From: Thermococcus gammatolerans EJ3
GTDB taxonomy: Archaea > Methanobacteriota_B > Thermococci > Thermococcales > Thermococcaceae
Assembly (NCBI RefSeq): GCF_000022365.1
Contig: NC_012804.1
Coordinates: 496,001-560,000 of the forward strand
DNA: 64,000 nt
Reading direction: 5' to 3'
Of the stretch, positions 8,166 through 17,628 are shown piece by piece. A model generated the notes under the pieces. That model saw only the letters and a list, made by a program, of their open reading frames with translations. It had not been told where the DNA came from and ran no database searches. Positions within the stretch are counted from its first letter, which is position 1. The number at the start of each line of letters is the position of its first letter. A program made the translations under genes and the position numbers.

Positions 8166-8468
8166 TCAACCACCTATATACTCCTCCAAAATCTGTAATA
8201 GGTCTTCAATCTCAGTGGATTTCACGGGGAGATGAAGCTCTGCTACAAGGTTGTAAATGAAGATCTTTGCGGCGAACTCCCCGAAGAGCTCTTTTAGGGC
8301 GCTGTAGAACTTTCTGGGATCTTCCTCAATTATCTCTATTCCTTTATCATATTTCGAGTTTAAGTAGGCAGTTATAGTAGCTTCAAAAGGCCTCCCAAGC
8401 CTTCTGAGTATTTCCTTTGCAGTGGCAGTGACCATAGCAGACCCAACTCGAGGATCACTCAATCTCAA
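8166..8468 (-). CDS. Small protein resembling a NitrOD5-type output domain
   Basis: A 100-residue helical protein. The stretch ILRRLGRPFEATITAYLNSK, then DPRKFYSALKELFGEFAAKI, resembles the archaeal NitrOD5 (formerly DUF3227) output-domain pattern of LG, dPxxF and lFGegAk motifs; this is my recollection of the family and only moderately sure. The start is uncertain: TTG at 8468 overlaps the end of the KaiC gene, close behind GGAGGG; a second TTG six bases on and an in-frame ATG at 8435 are alternatives. It lies between the KaiC ATPase and the 83-residue gene in one operon. Confidence 0.65.
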   Translation of the reverse strand: MRLSDPRVGSAMVTATAKEILRRLGRPFEATITAYLNSKYDKGIEIIEEDPRKFYSALKELFGEFAAKIFIYNLVAELHLPVKSTEIEDLLQILEEYIGG

Positions 8469-9804
8469 TCCCTCCTAGTGTTATTTTAAATTTCCTTAAA
8501 ACTGCCTTATGTTCAGAATGTCTGGCCTTTAGAACCATCAGATAACGTTTCAAAAACTCTCCAGGTCTGCTAGGTAACTCATAACTGAGAATCGTTATAG
8601 TGTCCATCAGTGTACTAAAGCCCGTTGATTGTAGAAGGTTGGAATTCTGCGAGAGGTATGTCATTATAAGGGTTATGTTTTTCTCCTTGGAGAGGAGCTG
8701 TAGATATCTGATGGCCTTTATAAAGTCCTCCTCTTCCATATGACTCTGCATTGCTGAGATGGAATCTATAAACAGAATCTCCGACGAGTTTTCTCTCAGA
8801 AGTCTCTTTATAAGGGCGTAATACTGTATAGGAGTCATCGCTTCTGGAATCAATGATATCACCTTAAAGTCTCCATCCAGACCGAGATTTTTAGTAGTCC
8901 CTAACAAAGCTCCTAGTGCTTCTTCAAAAGTCATGTAGAGCACCCTGAACCCCTGCTTTGCCATGTTAGAAGCGATAGTAAGGGCGAATATTGTTTTTCC
9001 ACTCCCAGTAGGTCCAGCTATCAGGTTTATACTTCCCTTGTAAAAACCTCCACCAAGGAGCTCATCGAACTTAGGGATTCCAGTTTTGATCCGCTCTTTC
9101 GTTTGGATGTTTCTTTCGGCAAATCTTAGATCAGGTATGGGAATAACGTCTATACCGTAGTCCGTTATCACGTACTCATAAGTGCTCCTAGCTATATACC
9201 TTCCGCGCATCTTTGGTATCGTCAGGTAGCGCTTGATTACTTCCCTCTGCCTCTCCATTTCAAGTACTATAACTCCATCTACCACAAATTCCTCAACACC
9301 AAAGCCAACCCTCCTCTCACCATATGGAATCTCGTCAATTAGTATGGCTAGAGAGTTGAGTGCATTCACGAGGCGGCCTATTATAGAGTGAAGAAAAGAC
9401 CTCATCATTGCTGCTCCAAAGATCTGACCAAGAACAGTTATGGAGTCAAAGACAATGATATCCGGCTTCCATTCCACGAGATCTTGAATAAGAAAGTCAA
9501 GAAAGTCCTTCATTTCTTCCTTGGGCATTGTAAGCATGTCATAAAACTTGAAAACACCTTTTTTCTCAGCCTCTTCGAAGTTTAACCCGCTTTCCATAGC
9601 GTTCTGATAAAACTGCCTTTTTGTTTCAGCAAAGGAAATATAAGCGCCTTTCAGTCCTTTTTTCATGTTATTAAAAAGAACATGAACAGCTAGGTGAGTT
9701 TTTCCAGTTCCAGGATTTCCAGCTATTAGAATGCTAGTACCCCTTGAGAACCCACCTGATAGGGCTTTATCAAGCCCAGGTATCCCCGTAGGTATGAGTT
9801 CCAT
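8455..9804 (-). CDS. Double-domain KaiC/RadA-like ATPase
   Basis: A 449-residue protein with two RecA-fold KaiC domains. Domain 1 has Walker A GNPGTGKT (residues 29-36), a glutamate in SFAETK near 60 and Walker B DIIVFDS (115-121). Domain 2 has Walker A GPTGSGKT (264-271), TFEEAL and Walker B ILFIDS. Both domains therefore look ATPase-competent. Archaeal KaiC-like proteins are signalling or assembly ATPases, not clock proteins in general. The ATG at 9804 follows GGTGA at six-base spacing, with a TATA-like TTTATAT near 9836-9846. It heads an operon with two small proteins, facing the HEAT-repeat gene. Confidence 0.92.
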   Translation of the reverse strand: MELIPTGIPGLDKALSGGFSRGTSILIAGNPGTGKTHLAVHVLFNNMKKGLKGAYISFAETKRQFYQNAMESGLNFEEAEKKGVFKFYDMLTMPKEEMKDFLDFLIQDLVEWKPDIIVFDSITVLGQIFGAAMMRSFLHSIIGRLVNALNSLAILIDEIPYGERRVGFGVEEFVVDGVIVLEMERQREVIKRYLTIPKMRGRYIARSTYEYVITDYGIDVIPIPDLRFAERNIQTKERIKTGIPKFDELLGGGFYKGSINLIAGPTGSGKTIFALTIASNMAKQGFRVLYMTFEEALGALLGTTKNLGLDGDFKVISLIPEAMTPIQYYALIKRLLRENSSEILFIDSISAMQSHMEEEDFIKAIRYLQLLSKEKNITLIMTYLSQNSNLLQSTGFSTLMDTITILSYELPSRPGEFLKRYLMVLKARHSEHKAVLRKFKITLGGIEIE

Positions 9805-9928
9805 ACCTTGTCACCTTGTTTTTTACACAACATCAAAGATATAAATACATTTCGTTAGAATTTTCAAGGTTCCACAAGACTTAATATTTCCTCAACATAA
9901 TATCAAACTGGTATCCACGGTGAGCAAC

Positions 9929-10549
9929 ATGAAAAAGAGGCACCTCGCGATGCTCCTGTCGAAGCTTGAGGGTTTCTCCGAGCCGAAACCGGAGCTGGAA
10001 CAGTACCGGACACCGGGAAATGTAGCGGCGGAACTGCTGTGGTTAGCTCACTCCGCCGGTGACATAGTGGAGAAAGTCGTTGCCGACCTTGGAACCGGAA
10101 CTGGGGTTCTGGCGATTGGAGCGAAGCTCCTCGGGGCGGAGAAGGTTTACGCAGTCGAAGTTGACCCGAAGGCCCTTGAAGTGGCCAAGAGAAACGCCGA
10201 GCGGTCTGGTGTTGAAGTCGAGTTCATTCAAGCGGACGTCTCTGAGTTCAGCGAGCGGGTTGACACCGTTGTGATGAACCCTCCCTTCGGGAGCCAGAAG
10301 AAGGGCGCGGACAGGCCCTTCCTGCTTAAGGCTTTTGAAGTTTCTAATACGGTTTACTCAATCCATCTCGCGAAGCTGGAGGTAAGGAGTTTTATCGAGA
10401 GGTTCTCGGCAGATAACGGGTTCACTGCATTTCGGCTGGCGACCGTCCCTTTTGAGATTCCGGCCCAGTTCTTCTTCCACAGAAAGAAGCTGGAGCGGAT
10501 TTTAGTGGATCTGTACCTTTTCAGGAGGGTTCCGGATGGGAAAGCTTAA
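9929..10549 (+). CDS. METTL5-family N6-adenine RNA methyltransferase
   Basis: A 206-residue SAM-dependent methyltransferase. Motif I ADLGTGTGVLAIGA (about residues 52-65), the acidic AVEVDPKALE after beta 2, and the catalytic MNPPFGS tetrapeptide region (NPPF, about 114-117) mark an amino-methyltransferase; the overall layout matches archaeal METTL5-like proteins. In eukaryotes METTL5 methylates an 18S rRNA adenine; an rRNA target here is inferred. The ATG at 9929 is preferred to the GTG at 9920, because the latter is part of the GGTGAGC binding site. The 3' end overlaps the next methyltransferase by 14 bp. Confidence 0.9.
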   Translation: MKKRHLAMLLSKLEGFSEPKPELEQYRTPGNVAAELLWLAHSAGDIVEKVVADLGTGTGVLAIGAKLLGAEKVYAVEVDPKALEVAKRNAERSGVEVEFIQADVSEFSERVDTVVMNPPFGSQKKGADRPFLLKAFEVSNTVYSIHLAKLEVRSFIERFSADNGFTAFRLATVPFEIPAQFFFHRKKLERILVDLYLFRRVPDGKA

Positions 10550-11867
10550 GCTGAGCGACAGGCAACTCTACGCTCTCATCGAGGCGGTTAAGCTCAGCGA
10601 AGCGATAAAACCGAGCCAGCAGGCTAAGAGAAAGGCCTTCTCGCGCTACAAAATCGAGGGCTGGGAGAACTCCAAGCTGACCGGGATCTTCTACTCGATT
10701 CAGAGGAGGCTTGGTCTAATAGACGAGGTGATCGAAGAGCTCGTTGGCGTTTCTCCCCTAATCCTCGACCCCTGGCTGAGAGCTACACTTAGGGTTGCGG
10801 TTGAAGTTGCGGTCTTTAGAGACCCGAACGAGAGGACGCTCCAGCACCTTAAGGGTCTCGCAAAGTTCCTTTCCGGTAGAACGCATCCCTACGTGGGCTA
10901 TTACTACTACGAACTCCTGCCCAGGGTTATAAACTACGTCCCAAAGCTTAACTCCGAGGAGAAGAGGCTGAAGTGGAAGTATCTCTTTCCCGAGTGGTTC
11001 ATAGAGAGGATGCACAAACTTTTGGGGGGAGAAGCAGAGGAACTGCTCAAGGCCCTCAACGAGACCCTTCCAGTTAGCTTACGTGTTAACTGCCTGAAGG
11101 CGAGCGTCGAGGATGTCGAGGACTATCTAAAGAGAAGAAACCTCCGCTTCGAGAGGAGTGAGCGCGTTGAAACGGTAATCCGTGTTTTAGACCCCTTCAA
11201 CCCCGGTAGGCTCATGGAGAAGGGCCTCGCTCTGCCACAGGAAGAGGCGTCTGCCGTCGCTTCCCTAATCCTCTCTCCAGAACCCGGTGAGACGGTTGTT
11301 GATCTGGCCGCGGCACCGGGCGGAAAGACCGCACATATGGCCGAGCTGATGAAAAATGAGGGAAAAATCTACGCCTTCGACGTTGATTCAGAGAGAATTA
11401 AGCGCATGAAGCAAATCCTCCGCTGGGCCGGCGTTGAGATTGCCGAAGTTAAGAAGCTCGACGGGAGGAAGGCCCCTGAATTCCTCGGCGAGAAAATTGC
11501 CGACAGAGTTTTGCTCGACGCACCGTGCACGAGCGACGGGACGATAGCAAAAAACCCCGAGCTGAGGTGGCGCCTCCGCGAGAAGAATATTCCCAAGGTT
11601 GTTCAGCTCCAGAAAGAACTCATCGAGAGTGCCTGGAAGCTCTTAAAACCTGGTGGAAGGCTCCTATACTCAACCTGCTCAATGCTCTCCGAGGAGAACG
11701 AAGAGGTCGTGCGCTGGTTTTTGGAGAGACACGATGACGCGAGGCTCGTCCCGCTTAACGGGCCATACGATGAGGGCTTCCTGCCCGGCACGATGAGGGC
11801 CTGGCCCCACAGGCACAGAACGATAGGCTTCTTCTACGCGCTGATTGAGAAGGCAAGGGTTAAATAA
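10536..11867 (+). CDS. NOL1/NOP2/Sun-family RNA cytosine-C5 methyltransferase with NusB-like N-terminus
   Basis: A 443-residue enzyme. The N-terminal ~150 residues form a helical NusB-like RNA-binding domain; the rest is an RsmB/NSUN-type Rossmann methyltransferase with DLAAAPGGKT (SAM site, about 251-260), DAPCTSDG (motif IV cysteine, about 330) and LLYSTCSM (motif VI catalytic cysteine, about 383). The two-cysteine arrangement is typical of m5C RNA methylases. It acts on tRNA or rRNA; the exact position cannot be read from sequence. The ATG sits behind GGAGGG inside the 3' end of the METTL5 gene, so they form an operon of RNA-modifying enzymes. Confidence 0.92.
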   Translation: MGKLKLSDRQLYALIEAVKLSEAIKPSQQAKRKAFSRYKIEGWENSKLTGIFYSIQRRLGLIDEVIEELVGVSPLILDPWLRATLRVAVEVAVFRDPNERTLQHLKGLAKFLSGRTHPYVGYYYYELLPRVINYVPKLNSEEKRLKWKYLFPEWFIERMHKLLGGEAEELLKALNETLPVSLRVNCLKASVEDVEDYLKRRNLRFERSERVETVIRVLDPFNPGRLMEKGLALPQEEASAVASLILSPEPGETVVDLAAAPGGKTAHMAELMKNEGKIYAFDVDSERIKRMKQILRWAGVEIAEVKKLDGRKAPEFLGEKIADRVLLDAPCTSDGTIAKNPELRWRLREKNIPKVVQLQKELIESAWKLLKPGGRLLYSTCSMLSEENEEVVRWFLERHDDARLVPLNGPYDEGFLPGTMRAWPHRHRTIGFFYALIEKARVK

Positions 11868-11886
11868 CCTCACTTCCTATTGAAGG

Positions 11887-12107
11887 TGGTGGAAGAAGGG
11901 AGGACGTTGAAGCTCAGGTCGAGAGGCTGTTCCTCGACGCACAGAACCTCCTGCTGAAAATACGGTTAAAGGAGATCCAGAAGGGCAAGGTTACCCTTGA
12001 GGAGGTAGAAAAAGTTGTTCAGGAGGAGCTGAAGGTCGAAGAGGACGTGGAGGATATAACGAAGATAATCCGCCAGATGAGGGAGAGAGACTATGAGTCC
12101 GAGTATT
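11887..12107 (+). pseudogene. Degenerate antitoxin-like gene upstream of a broken PIN toxin
   Basis: From about 11903 to the TGA at 12105 the frame encodes a charged helical peptide (DVEAQVERLFLDAQNLLLKI, then EEVEKVVQEELKVEEDVED, ending ESEY) that looks like a small antitoxin. No ATG, GTG or TTG lies in that frame upstream. A GTG at 11887 behind GGTGG starts V-E-E-G-R in another frame, which would join the antitoxin frame after a one-base shift near 11897-11902. It overlaps the ATG of the PIN fragment at 12093, the usual VapBC arrangement. I therefore read it as a frameshifted VapB-type relic. Confidence 0.55.
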
Positions 12108-12478
12108 GACGTAGTGCTGGACACAAGCGTCCTCGTTAAGGGATTTCTACCGCCGTTGCGCCGAAAACACAATGATATTACTACCGGCAACTTTCCGTTC
12201 ATCTGAAAGCCAAGGAACTGCTGAAGAAAGCTCAGAACGTCGACGTTGGCGTCGAGTTCCTCGAAACTTACTCAATCTTCTACTCCGACGTTTACCTCAT
12301 GGAAGACGCGATGAAACTGGGCAGAAAAACTGGGGCCAGCGGTTTTGATGTTCTTTTCCTCGCCTGCGCGAAGAAGGCAAACGCCAAACTGGTAACCGAC
12401 GACAAAAAGATGTATGAGACGGCCGTAAAAGCTGGAATAGAGGTGGAACTCCTCAGGGAGCTCATTTCATCTCCATGA
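12093..12478 (+). pseudogene. Broken PIN-domain toxin (VapC-like)
   Basis: The ATG at 12093 opens MSPSIDVVLDTSVLVKGFLP, a PIN-domain start with the first acidic residue in LDTSVL. The frame closes at a TGA near 12204. A second frame continues with YYRQLSVHLKAKELLKKAQ and, further on, GASGFDVLFLACAKKA and LVTDDKKM, the third and fourth acidic PIN motifs, ending at TGA 12476-12478. So there is one frameshift near 12160-12175. The segment between KKAQ and VGVEFLE also looks too short, with the middle acidic motif apparently lost, suggesting an internal deletion. Its last 17 bp overlap the convergent cobT-like gene. Confidence 0.75.
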
Positions 12479-13463
12479 GCCTTCTGTACAGCTCCTCCAC
12501 TTTTTCGCTAACGTCTTCCGGCGAGAAACCGGCCTTAACGGCCAGCCACGTCGCGCCTCCAGCTCCAACACCCTCCTTGACGTAACCGCGCTCGTAGTCC
12601 CTCAGCCCCTTGAACTCGCTCTTCGAGAAATCCAAATCGGCGGCGTAGCTTATAATCCCGATTTCCTTCGCTGTCTCGATGAAGGTCGCGCTCTTGTCGT
12701 TGGCGACCCACTTGGTTGTGGCTATCATGAACCTGCTTAAATCCTCGCCGAGGGCCTTTAGGAGCGCCGAAACTGCCAGCATCTGAGTTCCACCTGCCAA
12801 AACGATGTCCCTCCTAAAGCCGAGCGCAATGCCGATTACCGTCGCCATCATCGGGTCTCCGAACTGCCTGAGGGCTTCGAGGGGGTTGTCCCTCAACTGG
12901 CCCTTCTCAATTCCCGCCCTTTCGAAGGCCTCAGCGATGACCTTCTCCTTCAGGCTCTGGGGATTGTCAGGCGAGGCCGAGCTGGTTCTCGCTTCGTAGC
13001 CGAGCGCCCAGAGGACGGCCTGAGCAGTGGTCGTTCCTCCCGGCGTCGACTCGCCGATTACCAGCTCCTTTATCGGCGTCTTGTTTAGCTCCTCACCGAA
13101 GAGCTTGGCGCGCTTGATTATATCGCCGAACTCGGGTAAAGCAGGCTCCTTCCTGAAGTCCCTTCCGACGGCGTCGCTGATGTGGACGTGCGGAACGAGC
13201 GGAGCCAGATACGTCCCACCCCTGACGACGAGAACCGGGAAGTTCGCGAGCTCCCTCGCGGCCTTGGTGATTATGGCCGGCGTCGGATGGCCTTCGGGCG
13301 TTACAGGAATGACGTCAATCGTCAGGGGCTTCTCGTGGAAGAGGTATTCGGCATCGGCAACGGGCGTCAGCTTCGTCAGCTCTGGCGTCGCTCCGGCAAC
13401 GCTTATCCCCGGCACGGTGCTTATCTCCGTGTTGCCCAGGACGAGAAGGAAGAGGCTCTCCAT
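12462..13463 (-). CDS. cobT: CobT-like nicotinate mononucleotide-dependent phosphoribosyltransferase
   Basis: A 333-residue protein of the archaeal UPF0284/CobT-like family, thought to activate the lower base of cobamides to its alpha-ribazole phosphate form. Family marks are [19 protein letters not shown] (about residues 52-70), [20 protein letters not shown] (about 138-157), [13 protein letters not shown] and [12 protein letters not shown]. The ATG at 13463 is five bases after GGTGG. It diverges from cbiP across a short promoter region, and both belong to the cobamide cluster. Substrate base specificity cannot be read from sequence. Confidence 0.88.
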   Translation of the reverse strand: MESLFLLVLGNTEISTVPGISVAGATPELTKLTPVADAEYLFHEKPLTIDVIPVTPEGHPTPAIITKAARELANFPVLVVRGGTYLAPLVPHVHISDAVGRDFRKEPALPEFGDIIKRAKLFGEELNKTPIKELVIGESTPGGTTTAQAVLWALGYEARTSSASPDNPQSLKEKVIAEAFERAGIEKGQLRDNPLEALRQFGDPMMATVIGIALGFRRDIVLAGGTQMLAVSALLKALGEDLSRFMIATTKWVANDKSATFIETAKEIGIISYAADLDFSKSEFKGLRDYERGYVKEGVGAGGATWLAVKAGFSPEDVSEKVEELYRRLMEMK

Positions 13464-13517
13464 TCCAACCACCGTGGAGTTTTTATCCAGTCCCGCTTAT
13501 AGCCTTTGGGGTTGGAG

Positions 13518-14969
13518 ATGGGAAAAGCGTTAATGGTCCTTGGAACGTCCTCTGGAGCAGGCAAGTCGCTCCTCGTTACGGCCTTATGCAGGATTTTCTC
13601 GAACCTCGGCTACGATGTGGTGCCCTTCAAGAGCCAGAACATGAGCCTGAACTCGGCTCCGAGCATAGAGGGCGGTGAGATAAGCAGGGCGCAGTATCTG
13701 CAGGCGATAGCGTGCAGGAAGAAGCCGAGCGTCAGGTTCAACCCGATTCTACTCAAACCCGAGGGCAACATGAGGAGCCAGGTCATCTTCATGGGAAAGC
13801 CGATTGGGAGCGTTTCCGCCAAGGATTATATGCTCTCGCGGAAGGAGGAGCTCTTCAGGAAGGCGATGAAGGTTTTAGACGAGCTGAAGGAGAGGCACGA
13901 CCTTGTCATAATCGAAGGGGCCGGCAGTCCAGTCGAGATTAACCTGAAGGACTACGACATTGCCAACACGCGCGTCATGCTCCACGCAAAGGCGAAGGGA
14001 ATCCTCGTTACCGACATAGACCGAGGGGGAAGCTTCGCTTCAATAGTCGGCACGATGGAGCTTCTTAAACCTGAGGAGAGAGACACGATAATCGGCTTCG
14101 TCTTCAACAAGTTCCGCGGTGATAAATCCCTCCTTGAGCCGGGCTTTGAGTACCTTGAGAAGCGCTACGGAAAGCCTACTCTCGGCGTTATCCCCTACGT
14201 CGAGCACCGCCTCCCTGAGGAGGACTCCCTGGCGGAGTTCCCGAAGGTGAAGGGCGAGCTCCACATCCAGATAATCAAACTCCCCCACATAAGCAACTTC
14301 ACGGACTTCGAGCCCCTGCACTGGGCGAACGGCGTTGACTACGTGACGAGGCCCGAAGAGCTCAAGGGCGACGTGATTATAATCCCTGGAAGCAAGAACA
14401 CGGTCGAAGACCTACTCTGGTTGAGGGAGAATGGTTTCGAGGACGCGATAATTGAGGCCCACCGCGAGGGCTCTTTTGTGGTCGGAATCTGCGGCGGCTT
14501 CCAGATGCTCGGGGAGAAGATTATCGACACCGTCGAGTCCAAACGCGGAGAGGTTAAGGGAATCGGCCTTCTTCCAGCCAAGACGGTCTTCGAGAAAACC
14601 AAGAGGACGAACCACCTGAATGCCGAGGTTCTATGGGAACCTGCCAGGGGAATGGCCGTTGAGGGCTACGAGATACGCTTCGGCAGGAGCGTCTCGGAAA
14701 GACCGTTCTCGGTGATTAAGGCAATCAACGGTGCCAAAACCTTCGAGCCTGAGGGGGCGATAGGGGAGAGAGCCTTCGGGACTTACCTTCACGGAATCTT
14801 TCACAACTTCGCCTTCACGGAGCGCTTCCTCAACTTCCTGAGGGTGGAGAAGGGCCTTGAGCCTGTCTCGATTGAACGCTGGAGCATTGAGGAGGAAATA
14901 GAGAGGTTCGCAAAACTTGTTGAGGAGAACATCGACGTTGAGAGGATTTTAGGGGAGCTTGGACTTTAA
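13518..14969 (+). CDS. cbiP: Cobyric acid synthase (CbiP/CobQ)
   Basis: A 483-residue glutamine-dependent amidase that amidates carboxyl side chains of adenosylcobyrinic acid diamide to give cobyric acid. The N-terminal ATP-binding domain has GTSSGAGKS (about residues 8-16) and [11 protein letters not shown]. The C-terminal class I glutamine amidotransferase domain has [10 protein letters not shown] with the nucleophilic cysteine (about 325) and TYLHGIFHN with the catalytic histidine (about 424). The ATG at 13518 is chosen over the TTG at 13506. No other corrin-ring genes are present, so it may serve salvage or depend on genes elsewhere. Confidence 0.93.
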   Translation: MGKALMVLGTSSGAGKSLLVTALCRIFSNLGYDVVPFKSQNMSLNSAPSIEGGEISRAQYLQAIACRKKPSVRFNPILLKPEGNMRSQVIFMGKPIGSVSAKDYMLSRKEELFRKAMKVLDELKERHDLVIIEGAGSPVEINLKDYDIANTRVMLHAKAKGILVTDIDRGGSFASIVGTMELLKPEERDTIIGFVFNKFRGDKSLLEPGFEYLEKRYGKPTLGVIPYVEHRLPEEDSLAEFPKVKGELHIQIIKLPHISNFTDFEPLHWANGVDYVTRPEELKGDVIIIPGSKNTVEDLLWLRENGFEDAIIEAHREGSFVVGICGGFQMLGEKIIDTVESKRGEVKGIGLLPAKTVFEKTKRTNHLNAEVLWEPARGMAVEGYEIRFGRSVSERPFSVIKAINGAKTFEPEGAIGERAFGTYLHGIFHNFAFTERFLNFLRVEKGLEPVSIERWSIEEEIERFAKLVEENIDVERILGELGL

Positions 14970-15178
14970 AAATAATCCTCGGGCCTCTCAAGCTCCTTCG
15001 GTGGATGCCTTTTAGCCCACCAGAGCTTCAAGCGGATGTAGATGTAAAAACCGAGAAAGATTAGCAAGCCTGCCGCTATTAAAACCACTGCAAGGAGCAG
15101 AAAGCCTAAGACGAACAGCACGGCGAGTATAAGCAAGAGGACGAACGCCAAGGCTCCCTTAACCTCGTTCTTCCTCAC
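14966..15178 (-). CDS. Small two-helix membrane protein
   Basis: A 70-residue protein: a basic start (MRKNEVKG), a long hydrophobic stretch of about 40 residues that can form two membrane helices, and a charged tail ([15 protein letters not shown]). No family recognised. The ATG overlaps the end of cobY by 4 bp and its 3' end touches the convergent cbiP, so it is co-transcribed with cobY. Its constant position in the cobamide cluster suggests, but does not prove, a related membrane role. Confidence 0.7.
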   Translation of the reverse strand: MRKNEVKGALAFVLLLILAVLFVLGFLLLAVVLIAAGLLIFLGFYIYIRLKLWWAKRHPPKELERPEDYF

Positions 15179-15714
15179 CTTCCCACCAGCCTCGCTATTT
15201 TATCCGCGAGCTTTAACTCCCCCGGCGTGTTGACGTTCAAAGCGAGCAACGGGTTGTTCAGCTCAAAGAACCGCTCGCCCTCGATTCCGACGGCGTTAAG
15301 GCCAACTATCGCGTAGCCCCTGTAAACGACTGGCTTCAAATCCTTCGGAACCAGCTTTAGTGGTAGAACACCGGTAAGGCTTGTTTTCCTGTCAAAGGCC
15401 TCTGAAATCCGCGCTATGTCACTCGCCTTGATGAAAGGTAAATCCGCGGAGACACTGATGAACGGCCCGAACTCGTGGAGGAGCCACTTAACGTCCTCAA
15501 CGTAACCGTTTCCGGGCGTCTCAACGAAAGGAATTCTCTCGCGGAGGCACAGCTCCCTCGTCTTCGGCGTGTTCTTGGAGAGGGCGACGAGGGTTTCACC
15601 GACCTTCTCGGCCTCGCGGTAAACGCGAAGGAGCATCGGCACTCCGCCGACCTTTAAAACGGGCTTTTCCCGTCCTATCCTGCTCGAACGTCCACCGGCC
15701 ATGATGATTATCAT
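15175..15714 (-). CDS. cobY: GTP:adenosylcobinamide-phosphate guanylyltransferase (CobY)
   Basis: A 179-residue MobA-like nucleotidyltransferase that attaches GMP to adenosylcobinamide phosphate, the archaeal replacement for CobU. Visible are the nucleotide-binding start MIIIMAGGRSSRIGREKP (residues 1-18), ISVSADLPFI with the metal-binding aspartate (about 86), and a C-terminal NVNTPGEL. The ATG at 15714 is preferred: a TATA-like TTTTAAAC near 15734-15741 is about 25 nt upstream, suggesting a leaderless mRNA. The product feeds CobS, encoded at 16925-17626. Confidence 0.9.
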   Translation of the reverse strand: MIIIMAGGRSSRIGREKPVLKVGGVPMLLRVYREAEKVGETLVALSKNTPKTRELCLRERIPFVETPGNGYVEDVKWLLHEFGPFISVSADLPFIKASDIARISEAFDRKTSLTGVLPLKLVPKDLKPVVYRGYAIVGLNAVGIEGERFFELNNPLLALNVNTPGELKLADKIARLVGR

Positions 15715-15764
15715 ACCCCTACATTCGAACAAGCGTTTAAAAGGCGTTGCGCCTAAGGTTGACC

Positions 15765-16940
15765 ATGCGCTACTGGACGATTATCACGATCCTGATGATC
15801 CTCCTCGCCTTTGCTTTGGCCTGCATCTCCCAGGGCGATAACGTCCAAACCCCCTCCTTGACTCCCAGCATGACCCAAAATGCTACGTCAAGTGTCCACA
15901 CCTCAACTTCAGCTATGGAAATGACTCTAACATCCTCTCGAGCGGGGTGGGTAGAAAATTCAACTCAAACTCCTTCAAGCCCACGGCTCAGTGATACCGC
16001 TTCCCCTCTAGGCGGTTCGAGTGTTAACCTTCAGAACGGAACCTCCACCCTAAGTCCCGCCGGCGGTCTGAACTCCACTGAGAACTCCGAAAGTTTGTCC
16101 CTCTCCTCCGTGAGGAGCTGGGCCTGCTGGCTTCAGAACGCGAGTCCAGAGGTTATAGCCGAGAGCGGATTTGATTTGGTCGTGATGGACTACTCCCGGG
16201 ACGGGAGCGACGAGACGGCCTATACAAGGGAGGGGATAGAGGGGATTAAAAGAGCAGGCATAATTCCGATTGCCTACATCAGCATTGGCGAGGCCGAGGA
16301 CTATCGCTTTTACTGGAACGAGAGCTGGAAGGAGAACCCGCCGGCGTGGCTCGGCCCTGAGAATCCCGACTGGGAGGGCAACTATGCCGTCAGGTACTGG
16401 GACGAGGAATGGAAGGAAATCGTCTTCCGCTACCTCGACAGAATCATCGCCCAGGGCTTTATGGGCGTATACCTCGACAAGGTCGACGAGTACTGGTTCT
16501 GGGCGGAAAGCTACAATGAGAGCTGGACGGCGGAGCGGATGATCGAACTCATTCTCGAAATCGCCAACTACACGCGCTCTAAAGCCGGACGGGATTTCAT
16601 AATAATTCCCCAGAACGGCGAATACCTGCTCGAATATGACAACGGGACGCTTCTTGCCACCGTTTCAGGCTGGGCGAGTGAGGACGTCTTTTACAACGGT
16701 CTCGAGCCGAGTCCTTGGACGGCCGAAAAGGTCCCCCCCCTCAAAAAGGTCGTCAACGCTGGAAAGCCCGTCTTCGTGGTTGATTACGTTGATGATGGCA
16801 CGGGAAGCGAGGAAAACCTCGCTAGAATTCTCGACTTCATAGACAAGGCCAGGAGAGCGGGGTTTATCCCATACGCGACTTTCGAAGATAGAGAACTGGA
16901 CAGACTCGACGTGATTCCAGGTATTCAGCCCCCGAAGTAA
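15765..16940 (+). CDS. Lipoprotein with GH114/TM1410-type glycosidase-like domain
   Basis: A 391-residue exported protein. The N-terminal hydrophobic segment ends in a lipobox, FALACISQ (cysteine at about residue 20). About 90 Ser/Thr-rich residues follow as a linker, then a TIM-barrel domain of the GH114/TM1410/MJ1477 family: [49 protein letters not shown] and PQNGEYLL. Conserved acidic residues in GEAEDY and YLDKVDE are candidate catalytic sites. Characterised relatives are endo-alpha-1,4-polygalactosaminidases; the substrate here is unknown. It sits alone between cobY and cobS on the other strand and converges with cobS by a 16-bp overlap. Confidence 0.87.
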   Translation: MRYWTIITILMILLAFALACISQGDNVQTPSLTPSMTQNATSSVHTSTSAMEMTLTSSRAGWVENSTQTPSSPRLSDTASPLGGSSVNLQNGTSTLSPAGGLNSTENSESLSLSSVRSWACWLQNASPEVIAESGFDLVVMDYSRDGSDETAYTREGIEGIKRAGIIPIAYISIGEAEDYRFYWNESWKENPPAWLGPENPDWEGNYAVRYWDEEWKEIVFRYLDRIIAQGFMGVYLDKVDEYWFWAESYNESWTAERMIELILEIANYTRSKAGRDFIIIPQNGEYLLEYDNGTLLATVSGWASEDVFYNGLEPSPWTAEKVPPLKKVVNAGKPVFVVDYVDDGTGSEENLARILDFIDKARRAGFIPYATFEDRELDRLDVIPGIQPPK

Positions 16941-17626
16941 ACCCAAACCACCGCCATTCCCAGGAGCGCTCCAGCCCTCGTTATCTCTGCCACAGCCCCG
17001 ATGCAGTCCCCGTTCAGCCCCCCAAAGTTCCTTAGCGAGAGTCTGATAACGTATGCTCCAGCCAAGAGGCCGAGGAGGGAAGAGATAGAGCGGGGTTCGA
17101 TATAAGCAACCGGCAGGAGCAGGAGGAGGTAGAGGGCCGTTCCTAGGGTTAACTGCCTTCCGTTCATGCCCTCCATAAAGTACGCCCCAAGGCCCTGGCC
17201 GAGGGGCTTTCTCGTTGCCAGAGCGAGGAGCATGGCGAACTTGGAGTTCAGCTCGGCTAAGTAGAGCGCGTAGAACGGAAGTAATGGAAGGGAGTAAACC
17301 TGCAGGAGGAAAACCATAACGACGGCGAAAACCCCCGCTATGCCCGTGTTGAGGTCTTTCATGGCCTTTATCTTTCTCTCCCGGTCGCCCTTGACCATTA
17401 CTCCATCGGCCCAGTCAGCCAAGCCGTCGAGGTGGAGGAGGCCTGTCGTGAAATAGAGCGCGAGGATGGCTAAGACGTTGCTCAGGGGGAGTTCCAGGTA
17501 AAGGACGAGCGTCGCCAGGGCCGAAGTTAGGGGGGCGAGCAGGGGGAGAGCCCAGAGCTCATTCCTAACCCGTTCGAAGTCGCCTTTGACAGGAATCCGC
17601 GTGAAGAAGGGTAAAAGATTACGCAC
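16925..17626 (-). CDS. cobS: Adenosylcobinamide-GDP ribazoletransferase (CobS)
   Basis: A 233-residue membrane enzyme joining alpha-ribazole (phosphate) to adenosylcobinamide-GDP, the final assembly step of the cobamide. Typical CobS features are [14 protein letters not shown] near the start, the conserved [13 protein letters not shown] (about residues 62-74) with metal-binding aspartates, [14 protein letters not shown], and six or so hydrophobic helices. It starts at a GTG (17626) behind GAGGAGGTG that overlaps the end of cobZ. cobZ and cobS form a unit downstream of a VapBC pair. Confidence 0.93.
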   Translation of the reverse strand: MRNLLPFFTRIPVKGDFERVRNELWALPLLAPLTSALATLVLYLELPLSNVLAILALYFTTGLLHLDGLADWADGVMVKGDRERKIKAMKDLNTGIAGVFAVVMVFLLQVYSLPLLPFYALYLAELNSKFAMLLALATRKPLGQGLGAYFMEGMNGRQLTLGTALYLLLLLPVAYIEPRSISSLLGLLAGAYVIRLSLRNFGGLNGDCIGAVAEITRAGALLGMAVVWVYFGG

Positions 17627-17628
17627 CG

